Part shown: piece after piece, positions 22,780 to 31,809 of the stretch
Layout: each line of letters begins with the position of its first letter
Position numbering within the stretch: the first letter of the stretch is position 1
Assembly (NCBI RefSeq): GCF_001938565.1
Contig: NZ_MSYM01000016.1
Coordinates: forward strand, 1-64,000
Reading direction: 5' to 3'
DNA from: Rhodoferax antarcticus ANT.BR
GTDB taxonomy: Bacteria > Pseudomonadota > Gammaproteobacteria > Burkholderiales > Burkholderiaceae_C
Length of the DNA stretch: 64,000 bases
Notes under the pieces: generated by a model
The model's input: the letters and a program-made list of their open reading frames with translations, nothing else
The model's database searches: none
What the model was told of the DNA's origin: nothing
Program-made: the position numbers and the translations under genes

Positions 22780-24215
22780 ATGCCGAAGTAAAAGAAGTGA
22801 AAAAAGTGATCCCGATCATGCCCGTGGCGCCAGAGCCAGAGTTGGTATCTCTGTATGCGGCGCACGAAAAAATTTACCCGCGCAGTGTGAAAGGTGTTTT
22901 CAGCAATTGGCGCTGGATCATGGTATGGGTCACGCAGATCGTCTTTTACGGCTTGCCGTGGATTGAATGGGGCCAGCGCCAGGCGGTGCTGTTTGACTTG
23001 GGTGTGCGCCGTTTCTACATTTTTGGCTTGGTGCTTTACCCGCAGGATTTCATTTACCTGACGGGCATGTTGATCATTGCAGCCTTGTCACTGTTTCTTT
23101 TCACTGCCGTGGCCGGGCGGCTATGGTGTGGTTATGCCTGCCCGCAAACGGTCTACACCGAGATGTTCTTGTGGGTTGAACAACTCGTGGAAGGGGATCG
23201 TTCAGCGCGCATGCGCCGTGACGCGGGCCCCATGAGTGCCCAAAAAATCGGTCGCAAGACCGGTAAGCACCTGATCTGGCTATTGATAGGGTTATGGACT
23301 GGCTTTACCTTTGTTGGTTATTTCACGCCGATCCAGACCATGGTCAGCCAAGTATCGACCCTGAATTTTGGCCCCTGGGAAACCTTCTGGGTGCTGTTCT
23401 ACGGCTTTGCGACTTACGGCAATGCTGGCTTCATGCGTGAGCAAGTCTGCAAACACATGTGCCCGTATGCCCGTTTCCAGAGTGTGATGTTCGACAATGA
23501 CACGCTGATCGTGACCTACGACACCGAGCGTGGTGAGCCGCGTGGCGGGCGCTCCAAGAAGGCTGATCCGACCAAACTGAGTCTGGGTGCCTGCGTGGAT
23601 TGCAACTTGTGTGTGCAGGTCTGCCCAACAGGCATCGATATTCGCAATGGTTTGCAGTATGAGTGCATTGGGTGCGGTGCCTGTGCTGACGTGTGCGACA
23701 CGGTGATGGACAAGGTCGGCTACCCCCGTGGTCTGATCAAGTACTCGACCGAAAACGCTATGACCAACAAATGGACACAAAAGCAGACGCTGCGTCATGT
23801 GTTCCGCCCTCGTATTTTGGTCTACACCGGCATCCTGATGGTCATCGTCATTGCCATCATGGTCAGCCTGGCGACTCGCACGCCGTTCAAGGTGGACGTG
23901 GTGCGTGACCGGGGTGTGATGGCCCGTGTGGTGGACGCGGGCAAAACCGAAAACGTGTACCGCCTGCAAGTGATGAACGCCACCGAAACTGACCAGCGCT
24001 ACCGCTTCTCGGTGTCTGGTTTGCCGGGACTGGTTCTGACTTCCGAGGACCTGGTGAGCGTCAAATCAACAGAGGCGCGTACTGTGCCCATGCGGATCCA
24101 GTTGCCTTTCGAAGGGGCACCTGCCGGGTCTCATCAAATCCAGATCATCATCGAGTCGCTCGACAGCCCAGGCAAACTCGTTGAAAAAACCACCTTCCTG
24201 GTGCCCAAGCAGTGA
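22776..24215 (+). CDS. ccoG: Cytochrome oxidase maturation protein CcoG (RdxA/FixG)
   Basis: A 479-residue membrane iron-sulfur protein of the CcoG family. CcoG reduces copper for cbb3-type oxidase assembly. Seen: about five membrane spans, GRLWCGYACPQTVYTE, a CKHMCPYARFQ motif, two [4Fe-4S] ferredoxin clusters (CVDCNLCVQVCPTGI and CIGCGACADVCD), and a periplasmic Ig-like C-terminal domain. Unlike the usual setting, no ccoNOPQ genes are in view; it shares a sigma-54 operon with the ETHE1-like gene. It may support a cbb3 oxidase elsewhere or be recruited for sulfur-linked respiration. Confidence 0.95.
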   Translation: MNAEVKEVKKVIPIMPVAPEPELVSLYAAHEKIYPRSVKGVFSNWRWIMVWVTQIVFYGLPWIEWGQRQAVLFDLGVRRFYIFGLVLYPQDFIYLTGMLIIAALSLFLFTAVAGRLWCGYACPQTVYTEMFLWVEQLVEGDRSARMRRDAGPMSAQKIGRKTGKHLIWLLIGLWTGFTFVGYFTPIQTMVSQVSTLNFGPWETFWVLFYGFATYGNAGFMREQVCKHMCPYARFQSVMFDNDTLIVTYDTERGEPRGGRSKKADPTKLSLGACVDCNLCVQVCPTGIDIRNGLQYECIGCGACADVCDTVMDKVGYPRGLIKYSTENAMTNKWTQKQTLRHVFRPRILVYTGILMVIVIAIMVSLATRTPFKVDVVRDRGVMARVVDAGKTENVYRLQVMNATETDQRYRFSVSGLPGLVLTSEDLVSVKSTEARTVPMRIQLPFEGAPAGSHQIQIIIESLDSPGKLVEKTTFLVPKQ

Positions 24216-24262
24216 GCGTCTGTTAGCGCAGTGCGGGTTGATGCTTTGCCGGGGATAAACGG

Positions 24263-25165
24263 GTGATGCTGGCGCTTGGCGTGGCCGTGCTGGCAGTTTG
24301 GGCGTTGCTGCTGGGTGTCAACGCTTTGATTCTTTACGGTTTGCGTGCCCCCAGGCTTGCTTATGCAGGCCCGCTGCGCGGGGACTTTGGCGTGGCGCAA
24401 GAGGTTTGCTTGCCGACCCGCAACAACAAGATGTTGACGGGTTGGTTTGTCGCCACTTCGGGTGCTGCCATGTCGCCCGCGGTGGTGGTGATGCACGGTT
24501 GGGGCGCGAATGCCAGCCTGATGCAAGGTTGTCTGGCGCCGCTGCATGCGGCCGGGCTGGGCGTGTTGCTGCTCGATGCGCGGTGTCACGGTCGCAGTGA
24601 CGCTGAGCCTTTCACCTCTTTGCCCCGTTTTGCCGAAGATATCGAGGCTGGCTTGGCCTGGCTGGCGACGCAGCCGTTGGTTGACGCGAGACGGCTTGCG
24701 GTGATCGGCCATTCTGTGGGCGCTGGCGCAGCGCTGCTGACCGCCACCCGCCACGGCGAGGTTCGGGCAGTGGTCAGTATCAGCGCCTTTGCGCATCCGC
24801 ATGAAGTCATGCTGCGCTATCTGACCAGCTACCGGATTCCCTACCCATTGCTGGGTTGGTATGTGTTGCGGCATGTGCAGCGGGTGATTGGGGCCAGGTT
24901 TGATGCGATAGCGCCGCTGCGTAGCATCACTCACATCAGCAGCCCGGTGCTGCTGGTTCACGGGCGTGAGGATGAAATGGTGCCCTTGGACGATGCCCGG
25001 CGCTTGCTGGCGGCCGGGCGCCCGGGTTCGGTGCAACTCCTTGAGGTGGCCGGGCAGCATGACCTGAGTACTGCACTTGACCAGCATCTGCCTGAAATCA
25101 CCGATTTTTTGCAGCAGGCGCTCCGGCCAGCCACTGCCGGTCATGAGAGCAGCGTTTCTGTTTAA
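24263..25165 (+). CDS. Alpha/beta hydrolase, membrane anchored
   Basis: A 300-residue alpha/beta hydrolase. One N-terminal membrane helix (ALGVAVLAVWALLLGVNALI) would anchor it. The oxyanion-hole strand is VVMHGWGAN, the nucleophile elbow GHSVGAG holds the catalytic Ser, the acid is Asp in VHGREDEMVP, and the catalytic His is in AGQHDLS. Substrate unknown; an esterase or thioesterase is likely. GTG at 24263 and ATG at 24266 are both possible starts. It may continue the ccoG transcript (47 bp gap). Confidence 0.82.
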   Translation: MMLALGVAVLAVWALLLGVNALILYGLRAPRLAYAGPLRGDFGVAQEVCLPTRNNKMLTGWFVATSGAAMSPAVVVMHGWGANASLMQGCLAPLHAAGLGVLLLDARCHGRSDAEPFTSLPRFAEDIEAGLAWLATQPLVDARRLAVIGHSVGAGAALLTATRHGEVRAVVSISAFAHPHEVMLRYLTSYRIPYPLLGWYVLRHVQRVIGARFDAIAPLRSITHISSPVLLVHGREDEMVPLDDARRLLAAGRPGSVQLLEVAGQHDLSTALDQHLPEITDFLQQALRPATAGHESSVSV

Positions 25166-25201
25166 CATTGTCCGATCTATGTCCAAAACCTCGCTACTCC
25201 C

Positions 25202-26008
25202 ATGGAAGGCCTGACATTTGTCGCTCTGCTGGGCGCGGTGATCGGGTTGGTGCTGGCTTTCACCGGAGCAGGGGGAGGCATTTTGTCAGTCCCTTTGCTG
25301 GTATTTGGGTTACATCTGTCGGTGCAACAGGCTGCCCCCATTGGCTTGTCGGCGGTGTTTGCAGCGTCCTTGCTGGGTGCTTTTTTGGGTTGGCGCGAGG
25401 GCATCGTTCGTTATCGTGCTGCCGCATTGATAGGCATTACCGGTATGTTGGCAGCGCCCTTGGGGTTTTATTTGGCGCAAAACATTCCCAGTCGGCCCTT
25501 GGCGGTGATTTTTTCCTGTGTGCTTCTTTACTCCGCTTGGCGCAGTCTCATCGCATCGGCCCAGGACGTCACCGTCAGGGCACAAGCGCCGTGTGTTGTG
25601 AGTACGGTGGATCAGCGGCTGACCTGGACACGCCCTTGCGCCCGTGTACTTTCCGGCACGGGCTTGGTGGCAGGACTGCTGAGCGGCCTGCTGGGCGTGG
25701 GCGGCGGTTTTGTGATTGTGCCAGCCCTGTCGCGCTACACCGATCTGCACATTCGCAGTGTGCAAGCCACTTCCCTTGCGGTGATGGCCTTGGTTTCCCT
25801 GAGCGGTGTGGCCTCGGCGGCCGCACACGGCTCTCTGGACTGGGGTGTCGTGCTGCCCTTTGCTGGCGGCGCCATTTTGGCCCTGTTGCTTGGCAGGCTA
25901 GTGGCCAGCCGCTTGCCAGCCGAGCGTCTGCAGCAAGCCTTTGCCTGGTTTTGTGTGGCGGTGGCCGTGCTCATGCTGGCGCGCGCCGGGGGACTGTTAT
26001 CAGCCTGA
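25202..26008 (+). CDS. TauE/SafE-family membrane exporter
   Basis: A 268-residue membrane protein with about eight spans and two similar halves, each opening with a glycine-rich motif: FTGAGGGILSVPLL (near residue 21) and LLGVGGGFVIVPAL (near 165). This is the TauE/SafE (DUF81) family, which exports sulfite, sulfoacetate or other organosulfur anions. Close by the FisR-linked genes, sulfite export after persulfide oxidation is a reasonable guess. No sigma-54 element precedes it. The gene starts 36 bp after the hydrolase stop. Confidence 0.88.
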   Translation: MEGLTFVALLGAVIGLVLAFTGAGGGILSVPLLVFGLHLSVQQAAPIGLSAVFAASLLGAFLGWREGIVRYRAAALIGITGMLAAPLGFYLAQNIPSRPLAVIFSCVLLYSAWRSLIASAQDVTVRAQAPCVVSTVDQRLTWTRPCARVLSGTGLVAGLLSGLLGVGGGFVIVPALSRYTDLHIRSVQATSLAVMALVSLSGVASAAAHGSLDWGVVLPFAGGAILALLLGRLVASRLPAERLQQAFAWFCVAVAVLMLARAGGLLSA

Positions 26009-26047
26009 GGGCGGCCCTTACAATGAATTCAGACCAAAGGTGACCCG

Positions 26048-26821
26048 ATGAGAATTTTGATTTCAAACGATGATGGCTTTCAAGCGCCCGGGGTGGTGGC
26101 GCTGTACGAGGCGCTCAAAGACATTGCAGAAGTTGAAGTTGTGGCGCCAGAACATAACAACAGTGCCAAGTCCAACGCCCTCACGCTGAATTCACCGCTA
26201 TATGTGCACCGTGCTGTCAATGGCTTTCGGTATGTCAACGGCACCCCGGCTGATTGCGTGCATATTGCCCTGACCGGCTTGCTGGACTACCGCCCGGATC
26301 TGGTGGTGTCGGGCATTAACAATGGCGCCAACATGGGTGACGACACGATCTATTCTGGCACTGTAGGTGCCGCCATGGAGGGGTTTCTGTTTGGCATTCC
26401 GTCGATCGCGTTTTCGCAGGTGCAACGTGATTGGCTCCACCTGGATTCAGCGGCCCGCGCGGCGCGTGCGTTGGTGCTGCAGATGGTTGAGCAAAATCTT
26501 TTGGGTAGCAGCGCCTGGCTACTCAATGTCAATATCCCGAATTTGCCTACCGAGGAGTTGGGTCGGGTCAAGCTTTGCCGCTTGGGTCGGCGGCATTCCG
26601 CCGAGCCAGTCATTACCCAGCAAAGTCCGCGCAATGAAACCATGTACTGGATAGGCGCTGCTGGCGCTGTCAAGGACGATGCTGAAGGCACCGACTTTCA
26701 GGCAACCGCGCAGGGCCATATCGCCATCACGCCGCTTAAGGTCGACCTCACCGATCACGATAACCTGGGTTACTGGGCGCAGACGGCGGCGCTCCTGTCA
26801 TCCGGCATGGGCGGGGTTTGA
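26048..26821 (+). CDS. surE: 5'/3'-nucleotidase SurE
   Basis: A 257-residue SurE nucleotidase, a survival protein that removes phosphate from nucleoside monophosphates with a divalent metal. The hallmark [16 protein letters not shown] holds the Asp-Asp metal ligands (residues 8-9), followed by [21 protein letters not shown], and [22 protein letters not shown] with the conserved Asn and Ser. Length is normal. The stop overlaps the pcm start by 1 bp (TGATG), giving the classical surE-pcm-nlpD order. Confidence 0.97.
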   Translation: MRILISNDDGFQAPGVVALYEALKDIAEVEVVAPEHNNSAKSNALTLNSPLYVHRAVNGFRYVNGTPADCVHIALTGLLDYRPDLVVSGINNGANMGDDTIYSGTVGAAMEGFLFGIPSIAFSQVQRDWLHLDSAARAARALVLQMVEQNLLGSSAWLLNVNIPNLPTEELGRVKLCRLGRRHSAEPVITQQSPRNETMYWIGAAGAVKDDAEGTDFQATAQGHIAITPLKVDLTDHDNLGYWAQTAALLSSGMGGV

Positions 26822-27609
26822 TGGTGCAAGGTTTTCAGCCCGGCACTAAGGCCAGGCCAGGGTTTCCGTCTCGATTGGGGTCAAGCCAGCCAGTGGCAGC
26901 ACTGCCCGCTAACCGCCCACCTTTGCCTCTTCGCCTGCATGCGCCCGCAGGCGTCGGCATGGATTCTCATGCGGTGCGTCAAAGCATGGTGAATAAACTA
27001 GCCCAGCAGGGCATTGCTGACCCCCTGGTATTGGCGGCCATGGGAAATGTGGAACGCCATCGCTTTGTTGACTCGGCCTTGGTCAACCAGGCCTATGAAG
27101 ACACCAGTTTGCCCATTGGTTTGGGCCAGACCATCTCCAAGCCAGGTGTGGTGTCGCGGATGTTGGAACTGCTGCGCAACGGCAGTACCTCGCGGCTGGG
27201 GCGGGTTCTGGAAATTGGCACAGGTTGTGGTTACCAGGCTGCTGTGTTGAGCCATTTGTGTACAGAGGTTTACTCCATTGAGCGCTTGCGCGGTCTACAC
27301 GACAAGGCCCGGAACAATTTACGCCATTTGTGCTTGGCCAATGTGCATCTTCTGTTTGGTGACGGCATGGCTGGCTATGCCAAAGGAGCACCGTATGCGG
27401 GCATCATTGCCGCCGCTGGGGGCGAGACGCTGCCTGAATGCTGGCTAGATCAACTGGCGGTGGGTGGCCGCCTGGTGGCCCCTGTGGCTGTCGGCGCACG
27501 AAGCCCGGGGCACCAGGCGCTGGTGGTGGTTGAAAAAACGTCACAGGGGCTTCGCCGTACGGTGATGGAAGCGGTTCATTTCGTCCCTTTAAAATCGGGC
27601 ATTGCATGA
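26821..27609 (+). CDS. pcm: Protein-L-isoaspartate O-methyltransferase
   Basis: A 262-residue enzyme that methylates L-isoaspartyl residues so that damaged proteins can be repaired. Motif I is VLEIGTGCGYQAAVLS; the substrate loop includes DTSLPIGLGQTISKPGVVSRM, and GDGMAGYAKGAPYAGIIAAAG follows, as in the PCMT family. About 45 extra residues precede the conserved SMVNKLAQQGI start, so translation could begin further in. The 3' end is next to nlpD. Confidence 0.96.
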   Translation: MVQGFQPGTKARPGFPSRLGSSQPVAALPANRPPLPLRLHAPAGVGMDSHAVRQSMVNKLAQQGIADPLVLAAMGNVERHRFVDSALVNQAYEDTSLPIGLGQTISKPGVVSRMLELLRNGSTSRLGRVLEIGTGCGYQAAVLSHLCTEVYSIERLRGLHDKARNNLRHLCLANVHLLFGDGMAGYAKGAPYAGIIAAAGGETLPECWLDQLAVGGRLVAPVAVGARSPGHQALVVVEKTSQGLRRTVMEAVHFVPLKSGIA

Positions 27610-27620
27610 CAGGGATTTTT

Positions 27621-28451
27621 ATGACTCGTTTGTATCGACGTTTGGGCTATGGGCTTTGCATCACGGCGGTTACGTTGGTGATGGCGGGCTGCGCCTCCAG
27701 ATCTTTTAACCGTGCGCCGGTGGAAGACCGCATGGCCCGCCCAGGCGTCACTGCACCTTCAGACCTCGTGCCCGTCAATCAGCCACCAGGCTTTGAAAAC
27801 GCGGGCAAGCCCGGCTATTACACCGTGAAGCCCGGAGATAACCTGCTGCGGATCTCGCTTGAGAACGGGCAGTCCACCCAGGATCTGACGCGCTGGAACC
27901 AACTCGAAAACCCCAACCGCATTGAGGTGGGGCAGGTGCTCCGGGTCATTCCACCTGTTGGCAGCGAGGTGGTGATCAAGCCTATTGCCAAACCCCAGGT
28001 CGTTGCGACGCCAGCAGGTTCGGCTACGGCATCCGCGACGGATATACCTGCAGCGCCGACCAGCAGCCCGGCAGCAGTGGAAGACGGTATCAACTGGATC
28101 TGGCCCGCCAACGGGGCTGTTCTTGCAGGTTTCGACGATGTGAAAAACAAGGGTATCGATATTGGCGGTAAGGCGGGTGACACGGTGGTGGCTGCTGCTG
28201 ATGGCAGGGTGGTGTATGTCGGCGCAGGACTGCGTGGCTACGGTAACCTGATCATTTTGAAACACAACAATGTTTTCTTAACTGCCTACGCGCACAACCA
28301 GACGCTGCTTGTCAAGGAAGACCAGTCGGTGCTGAAAGGGCAAAAAATCGCCGAGATGGGCAGCAGTGACGCCGATCGGGTCAAGTTGCACTTTGAGGTT
28401 CGCCGACAGGGCAAGCCGGTAGATCCTGCCAAGTATTTGCCTGCCCGCTGA
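27621..28451 (+). CDS. nlpD: LysM/M23 murein-hydrolase activator lipoprotein NlpD
   Basis: A 276-residue outer-membrane lipoprotein. The lipobox is VMAGC (Cys near residue 24). A LysM domain follows (YYTVKPGDNLLRIS to IEVGQVLRVIPP), then an Ala/Thr/Pro linker, then a C-terminal M23 peptidase-like domain. The motif there reads KGIDIGGKAGDTVVAAADG and KLHFEVRRQG; the canonical HxxxD and HxH ligands are partly missing (GIDIG), so it is likely a non-catalytic activator of amidases, as NlpD is. The ATG at 27621 has AGGGA upstream; 27606 is an alternative. Confidence 0.93.
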   Translation: MTRLYRRLGYGLCITAVTLVMAGCASRSFNRAPVEDRMARPGVTAPSDLVPVNQPPGFENAGKPGYYTVKPGDNLLRISLENGQSTQDLTRWNQLENPNRIEVGQVLRVIPPVGSEVVIKPIAKPQVVATPAGSATASATDIPAAPTSSPAAVEDGINWIWPANGAVLAGFDDVKNKGIDIGGKAGDTVVAAADGRVVYVGAGLRGYGNLIILKHNNVFLTAYAHNQTLLVKEDQSVLKGQKIAEMGSSDADRVKLHFEVRRQGKPVDPAKYLPAR

Positions 28452-28539
28452 TGCCGCGTAGGGCCTGTCGGCAGGCAAGCCAGCACCCTGACTGTGTCAG
28501 GGCAGACGCATCGCGTCATTTTTGTTGATCCCCCCATCC

Positions 28540-29979
28540 ATGACCGAAAAAATTGAATCCGTGGCTGTTGCAACTTATCCAAGCCATTGGCTACACGTTG
28601 AGTCTTTGGACCTGGAGGCTCAGGGCGTGGCCCACAAGGCAGACGGCAAAGTGGTGTTTATTGAAGGTGCACTGCCTTTTGAGTGGGTGAGCGCCAACAT
28701 CAACCGTCACAAGAACAACTGGGAGCAGGGCACGCTCACCGAGATTCACCGGGAGTCTTCCCAGCGGGCGGTGCCGGGCTGCCCGCATTTTGGCCTGCAC
28801 AAGGGTGCCTGTGGCGGCTGCAAGATGCAGCACTTGCACCCCAGCGCCCAGGTGGCGGTCAAGCAACGCGTCCTGGAAGACAACCTATGGCACCTGGGCA
28901 AAGTCAAGCCGGATCAGATTTTGCGCCCCATCGAAGGGGCCAGCTGGGGTTACCGTTACCGCGCTCGCTTGTCTGTGCGGCATGTGCGTAAAAAGGGCAC
29001 GGTTTTGATTGGTTTTCATGAGCGCAAGAGCCGCTACGTGGCCGACATGAGCGTCTGCCCGGTGTTACCTGCTCAGGTCAGCGCGATGCTGATGCCGTTG
29101 CGCCAGTTGATTGCGTCCATGGATGCGGTAGAAACTTGCCCTCAGATTGAGTTGGCTTGTGGTGATGCGGTGATGGCGATGGTGCTACGGCATATGGAGC
29201 CTCTTAGCCGGGCAGATCTTGCACGGCTGCGCGCCTTTGCCGCTGACCACCCGCCGGTGCAGTGGTGGCTACAGGCCAAGGGTCCAGAGACCATCTGCTT
29301 GCTCGATGAGGGCGGGCCCGTGCTGTCATATGCGTTGCCCGAGTTTGGTATCAGCATGCCGTTCAAGCCGACCGACTTTACCCAAGTCAATCCAGAAATT
29401 AACCGGGTGCTGGTGTCACGCGCCCTGCGCTTGCTGGACGTGCAAAAAAATGAACGGGTGATTGACTGGTTTTGCGGCTTGGGTAACTTCACTTTGCCGA
29501 TTGCCAGCCAGGCCGGTGAAGTTTTCGGTATTGAGGGCAGTGAGATTTTGGTGGCCAGAGCCCGTGAAAATTATGAGTCAAATCGTGCTCTAGCCTTTAT
29601 TAATAAAGCGCTGTGCACTACAACTTTTGTAGCACGCAACCTGTTCGAGATGACACCTGAAATGCTGATCAGTGACGGCATGGCTGACAAGTGGCTGGTG
29701 GATCCACCGCGCGACGGTGCCTTTGCCATCGTTCAAGCACTGGCCGAATTGCATCAACAAAGGCTCGGCACATTCGAGCTAGCCGCTAGAGCGGGTGCCA
29801 AAAACTGGATGCCACCAAAACGCATTGTGTATGTGAGCTGCAACCCGTCCACCCTGGCGCGTGATGCCGATGTGTTGGTGCATCAGGCGGGCTATCGTTG
29901 CTCAGCTGCTGGTATGGTGAACATGTTCCCGCACACGGCGCACGTGGAGAGCATGGCGGTTTTTGATCTAGAAGTGTGA
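28540..29979 (+). CDS. rlmD: 23S rRNA m5U1939 methyltransferase RlmD
   Basis: A 479-residue RNA methyltransferase. It has an N-terminal TRAM-like domain, an iron-sulfur cluster signature ([19 protein letters not shown], with a later Cys in MSVCPVL), SAM motif [16 protein letters not shown], and catalytic Cys in [13 protein letters not shown]. These are the hallmarks of RlmD/RumA. The ATG at 28540 is preferred over a TTG at 28522, though neither has a strong ribosome-binding site. A CTAG-type repeat appears at 29586-29625, within the SAM domain after ARENYESN, lengthening a loop in frame. It follows nlpD directly where rpoS stands in many relatives. Confidence 0.95.
   Translation: MTEKIESVAVATYPSHWLHVESLDLEAQGVAHKADGKVVFIEGALPFEWVSANINRHKNNWEQGTLTEIHRESSQRAVPGCPHFGLHKGACGGCKMQHLHPSAQVAVKQRVLEDNLWHLGKVKPDQILRPIEGASWGYRYRARLSVRHVRKKGTVLIGFHERKSRYVADMSVCPVLPAQVSAMLMPLRQLIASMDAVETCPQIELACGDAVMAMVLRHMEPLSRADLARLRAFAADHPPVQWWLQAKGPETICLLDEGGPVLSYALPEFGISMPFKPTDFTQVNPEINRVLVSRALRLLDVQKNERVIDWFCGLGNFTLPIASQAGEVFGIEGSEILVARARENYESNRALAFINKALCTTTFVARNLFEMTPEMLISDGMADKWLVDPPRDGAFAIVQALAELHQQRLGTFELAARAGAKNWMPPKRIVYVSCNPSTLARDADVLVHQAGYRCSAAGMVNMFPHTAHVESMAVFDLEV
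29586..29625 (+). repeat. CTAG-type repeat inside rlmD
   Basis: TGCTCTAGCCTTTATTAATA followed by AAGCGCTGTGCACTACAACT keeps the first half of the repeat nearly intact. The reading frame stays open through it. Confidence 0.7.
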
Positions 29980-30039
29980 TTCTTTCGCGAAAAATGCGAA
30001 GACTGCAATACGGTCTTAACCAAATTCAATGCGCAAAGC

Positions 30040-30381
30040 TCAACGGTCGGCTGACTTGGCGTTGGCCTTGGGTTGAGGTTCTTCGATGACTTCTTCAACA
30101 GGAGTCGCAGCGGGCTGCGCCATCTCGGTGCGCTGACCTTCGAGCTTGTTTTCCCGCATGTAGGCATCCATTTCAAGCCAGCCTGCATAGATGGCGGCTT
30201 TGTTGACACCCTTGTTCAGGGTGTAGCAATCTTCAATGTTGCGCAGACCATTGCGGCAGGCCGCGCCAATCGCTTTCGCATCGGCTTCTTTTTGCGCAAT
30301 CCGGGGGTCTGGCCCCAGGCCCAGCATGTCACAAGCTGACAGCAGCATGGCGACGATGAGGATCAGCAAATGTCTGGACAT
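30040..30381 (-). CDS. Small lipoprotein of unknown function
   Basis: A 113-residue lipoprotein with lipobox LLSAC after a hydrophobic signal (MSRHLLILIVAMLLSAC). The start is the ATG at 30379-30381; a longer frame to 30429 would spoil the signal. The mature part has two more cysteines (AACRNGL and EDCYTL), which may form a disulfide, and a Pro/Glu-rich tail. I recognise no family. It faces rlmD convergently with 60 bp between. Confidence 0.75.
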   Translation of the reverse strand: MSRHLLILIVAMLLSACDMLGLGPDPRIAQKEADAKAIGAACRNGLRNIEDCYTLNKGVNKAAIYAGWLEMDAYMRENKLEGQRTEMAQPAATPVEEVIEEPQPKANAKSADR

Positions 30382-30457
30382 AAATAAATTGTTAGAGGGG
30401 TAGGGTAAAGCCTGAATTATGCTTTTCATTCCAACACACGGCCTAAACGTCTAAGCA

Positions 30458-30484
30458 TGAAAAAAGGCCCGAATGGGCCTTTTG
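30458..30484 (-). terminator. Intrinsic terminator after the BI-1 family gene
   Basis: AAAAGGCCC (30462-30470) pairs with GGGCCTTTT (30475-30483) around a 4-nt loop. On the minus strand the stem is followed by a T run. Confidence 0.88.
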
Positions 30485-30507
30485 TTCGGGTGCTTGTCTG
30501 CGGCGAA

Positions 30508-31203
30508 TCAATCGCGCTCGCCACCCATGATGCCCAGCAAGGCCAACAAGCTCTGGAACACGTTGACGACATCAAGGTAAAGTGCCAGCGTAGCGCTGAT
30601 GTAATTGGTTTCACCGCCATCCACAATCCGCTTCAGGTCATACAGCATGTAGGCGCTGAAAACACCGATCGCCATCACCGAGATCGCCATCATGCCAGCA
30701 GTCGAGCCGACAAACACGTTGATGATGCCGCCCACGATGATGGCCAGAGCACCGACAAAAAGCCACTTACCCATGCCGGACAAATCACGTTTGATGACGC
30801 TAGACAGGCTCGCCATGACAAAAAAAACGCCCGCTGTGCCGCCAAAAGCCGTCATGATCAGCTCTGGGCCGTTTTTAAAGCCGAGAACCATCGCAATCAT
30901 GCGCGAAAGCATTACCCCCATAAAGAAGGTAAAAGCCAGCAATACAGGAACACCTGCAGCAGAGTTCTTGGTTTTTTCGATCGCGAAGATGAAGCCGAAG
31001 GCCCCGCCCAAAAACAGGATCAGACCTAAACCACCGCTTAAAGACTGGGTGATGCCAGTGGCTACGCCCAGCCAGGCCCCCAAAACAGTGGGTACTAGAC
31101 TGAGTGCGAGCAGCCAATAAGTATTTCTTAAAACTTTGTTGCGCTGTTGTGCGCCGATGCCAGCGCCATAACCGCGGTTGATCGTCTCAAGGTAATCGGA
31201 CAT
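30508..31203 (-). CDS. Bax inhibitor-1/YccA-family membrane protein
   Basis: A 231-residue protein with seven membrane spans, of the BI-1/YbhL family. The N-terminus MSDYLETINRGYGAGIGAQQ is typical of betaproteobacterial members; the family signature NVFQSLLALLGIMGG with acidic tail closes the protein. Members are pH-dependent calcium-leak channels in some bacteria; in E. coli YccA binds FtsH. The ATG at 31201-31203 fits the family start better than an upstream frame to 31233. Confidence 0.92.
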   Translation of the reverse strand: MSDYLETINRGYGAGIGAQQRNKVLRNTYWLLALSLVPTVLGAWLGVATGITQSLSGGLGLILFLGGAFGFIFAIEKTKNSAAGVPVLLAFTFFMGVMLSRMIAMVLGFKNGPELIMTAFGGTAGVFFVMASLSSVIKRDLSGMGKWLFVGALAIIVGGIINVFVGSTAGMMAISVMAIGVFSAYMLYDLKRIVDGGETNYISATLALYLDVVNVFQSLLALLGIMGGERD

Positions 31204-31389
31204 TGCAATACTCCTATGCTGTCGGTGAAACATTAGAACGATCTTAGTTTAAGGCACAGAGCCAATTTTCAAGCGCTGCCAAAGCGGCAAGTTCTTACTT
31301 TTCGTGAGGCCACTTGTGACATGAGTGCAGGCAAAGGCTGGTGCGCGCAGCGTTATGCTTACGCGTTAACTTTCAACAGAGCCGTCACT

Positions 31390-31797
31390 ATGAAAACCAA
31401 ATTTGTTCTTGAATTGTCAGATGTCAAAACCATAGCGGCTGCAGCCGAAAGCGAGGCCTTGCGCAACCAGTGGGCGGTGACGATTTCCATCGTCGATGAC
31501 GGCGGGCACTTGTTGTGGTTGCAACGATTGGATGGCGCGCCCGCTGTGTCAGCGCACATTGCACCCGCCAAGGCGCACACCGCGGCCCTGGGGCGGCGCG
31601 AGAGCAAATTCTACGAAGACGTGGTGAATGGCGGGCGTGTCTCGTTTTTGAGCGCCCCTGCCATCGCGGGTTTGCTCGAAGGCGGTGTTCCCATTTTGAG
31701 GGACGGCGTGTGTCTGGGCGCGGTCGGGGTCAGCGGCGTGAAATCCAGCGAGGATGCACAAATCGCCAAGGCGGGTATTGCCGCTCTGACCGTCTGA
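31390..31797 (+). CDS. GlcG/HbpS-family protein
   Basis: A 135-residue protein of the GlcG/HbpS (DUF336) fold. Seen: VTISIVDDGGHLLWLQRLDGA, ITKAKAHTAA-like APAKAHTAALGRRES, GGVPILRDGVCLGAVGVSG, which are the conserved segments. Members bind heme or act in oxidative stress and glycolate operons; the role here is unclear. The ATG at 31390 is preferred over a start at 31321, since the family begins near here. It converges on the TonB gene with 12 bp between stops. Confidence 0.9.
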   Translation: MKTKFVLELSDVKTIAAAAESEALRNQWAVTISIVDDGGHLLWLQRLDGAPAVSAHIAPAKAHTAALGRRESKFYEDVVNGGRVSFLSAPAIAGLLEGGVPILRDGVCLGAVGVSGVKSSEDAQIAKAGIAALTV

Positions 31798-31809
31798 ACT
31801 TGGGAGCCG

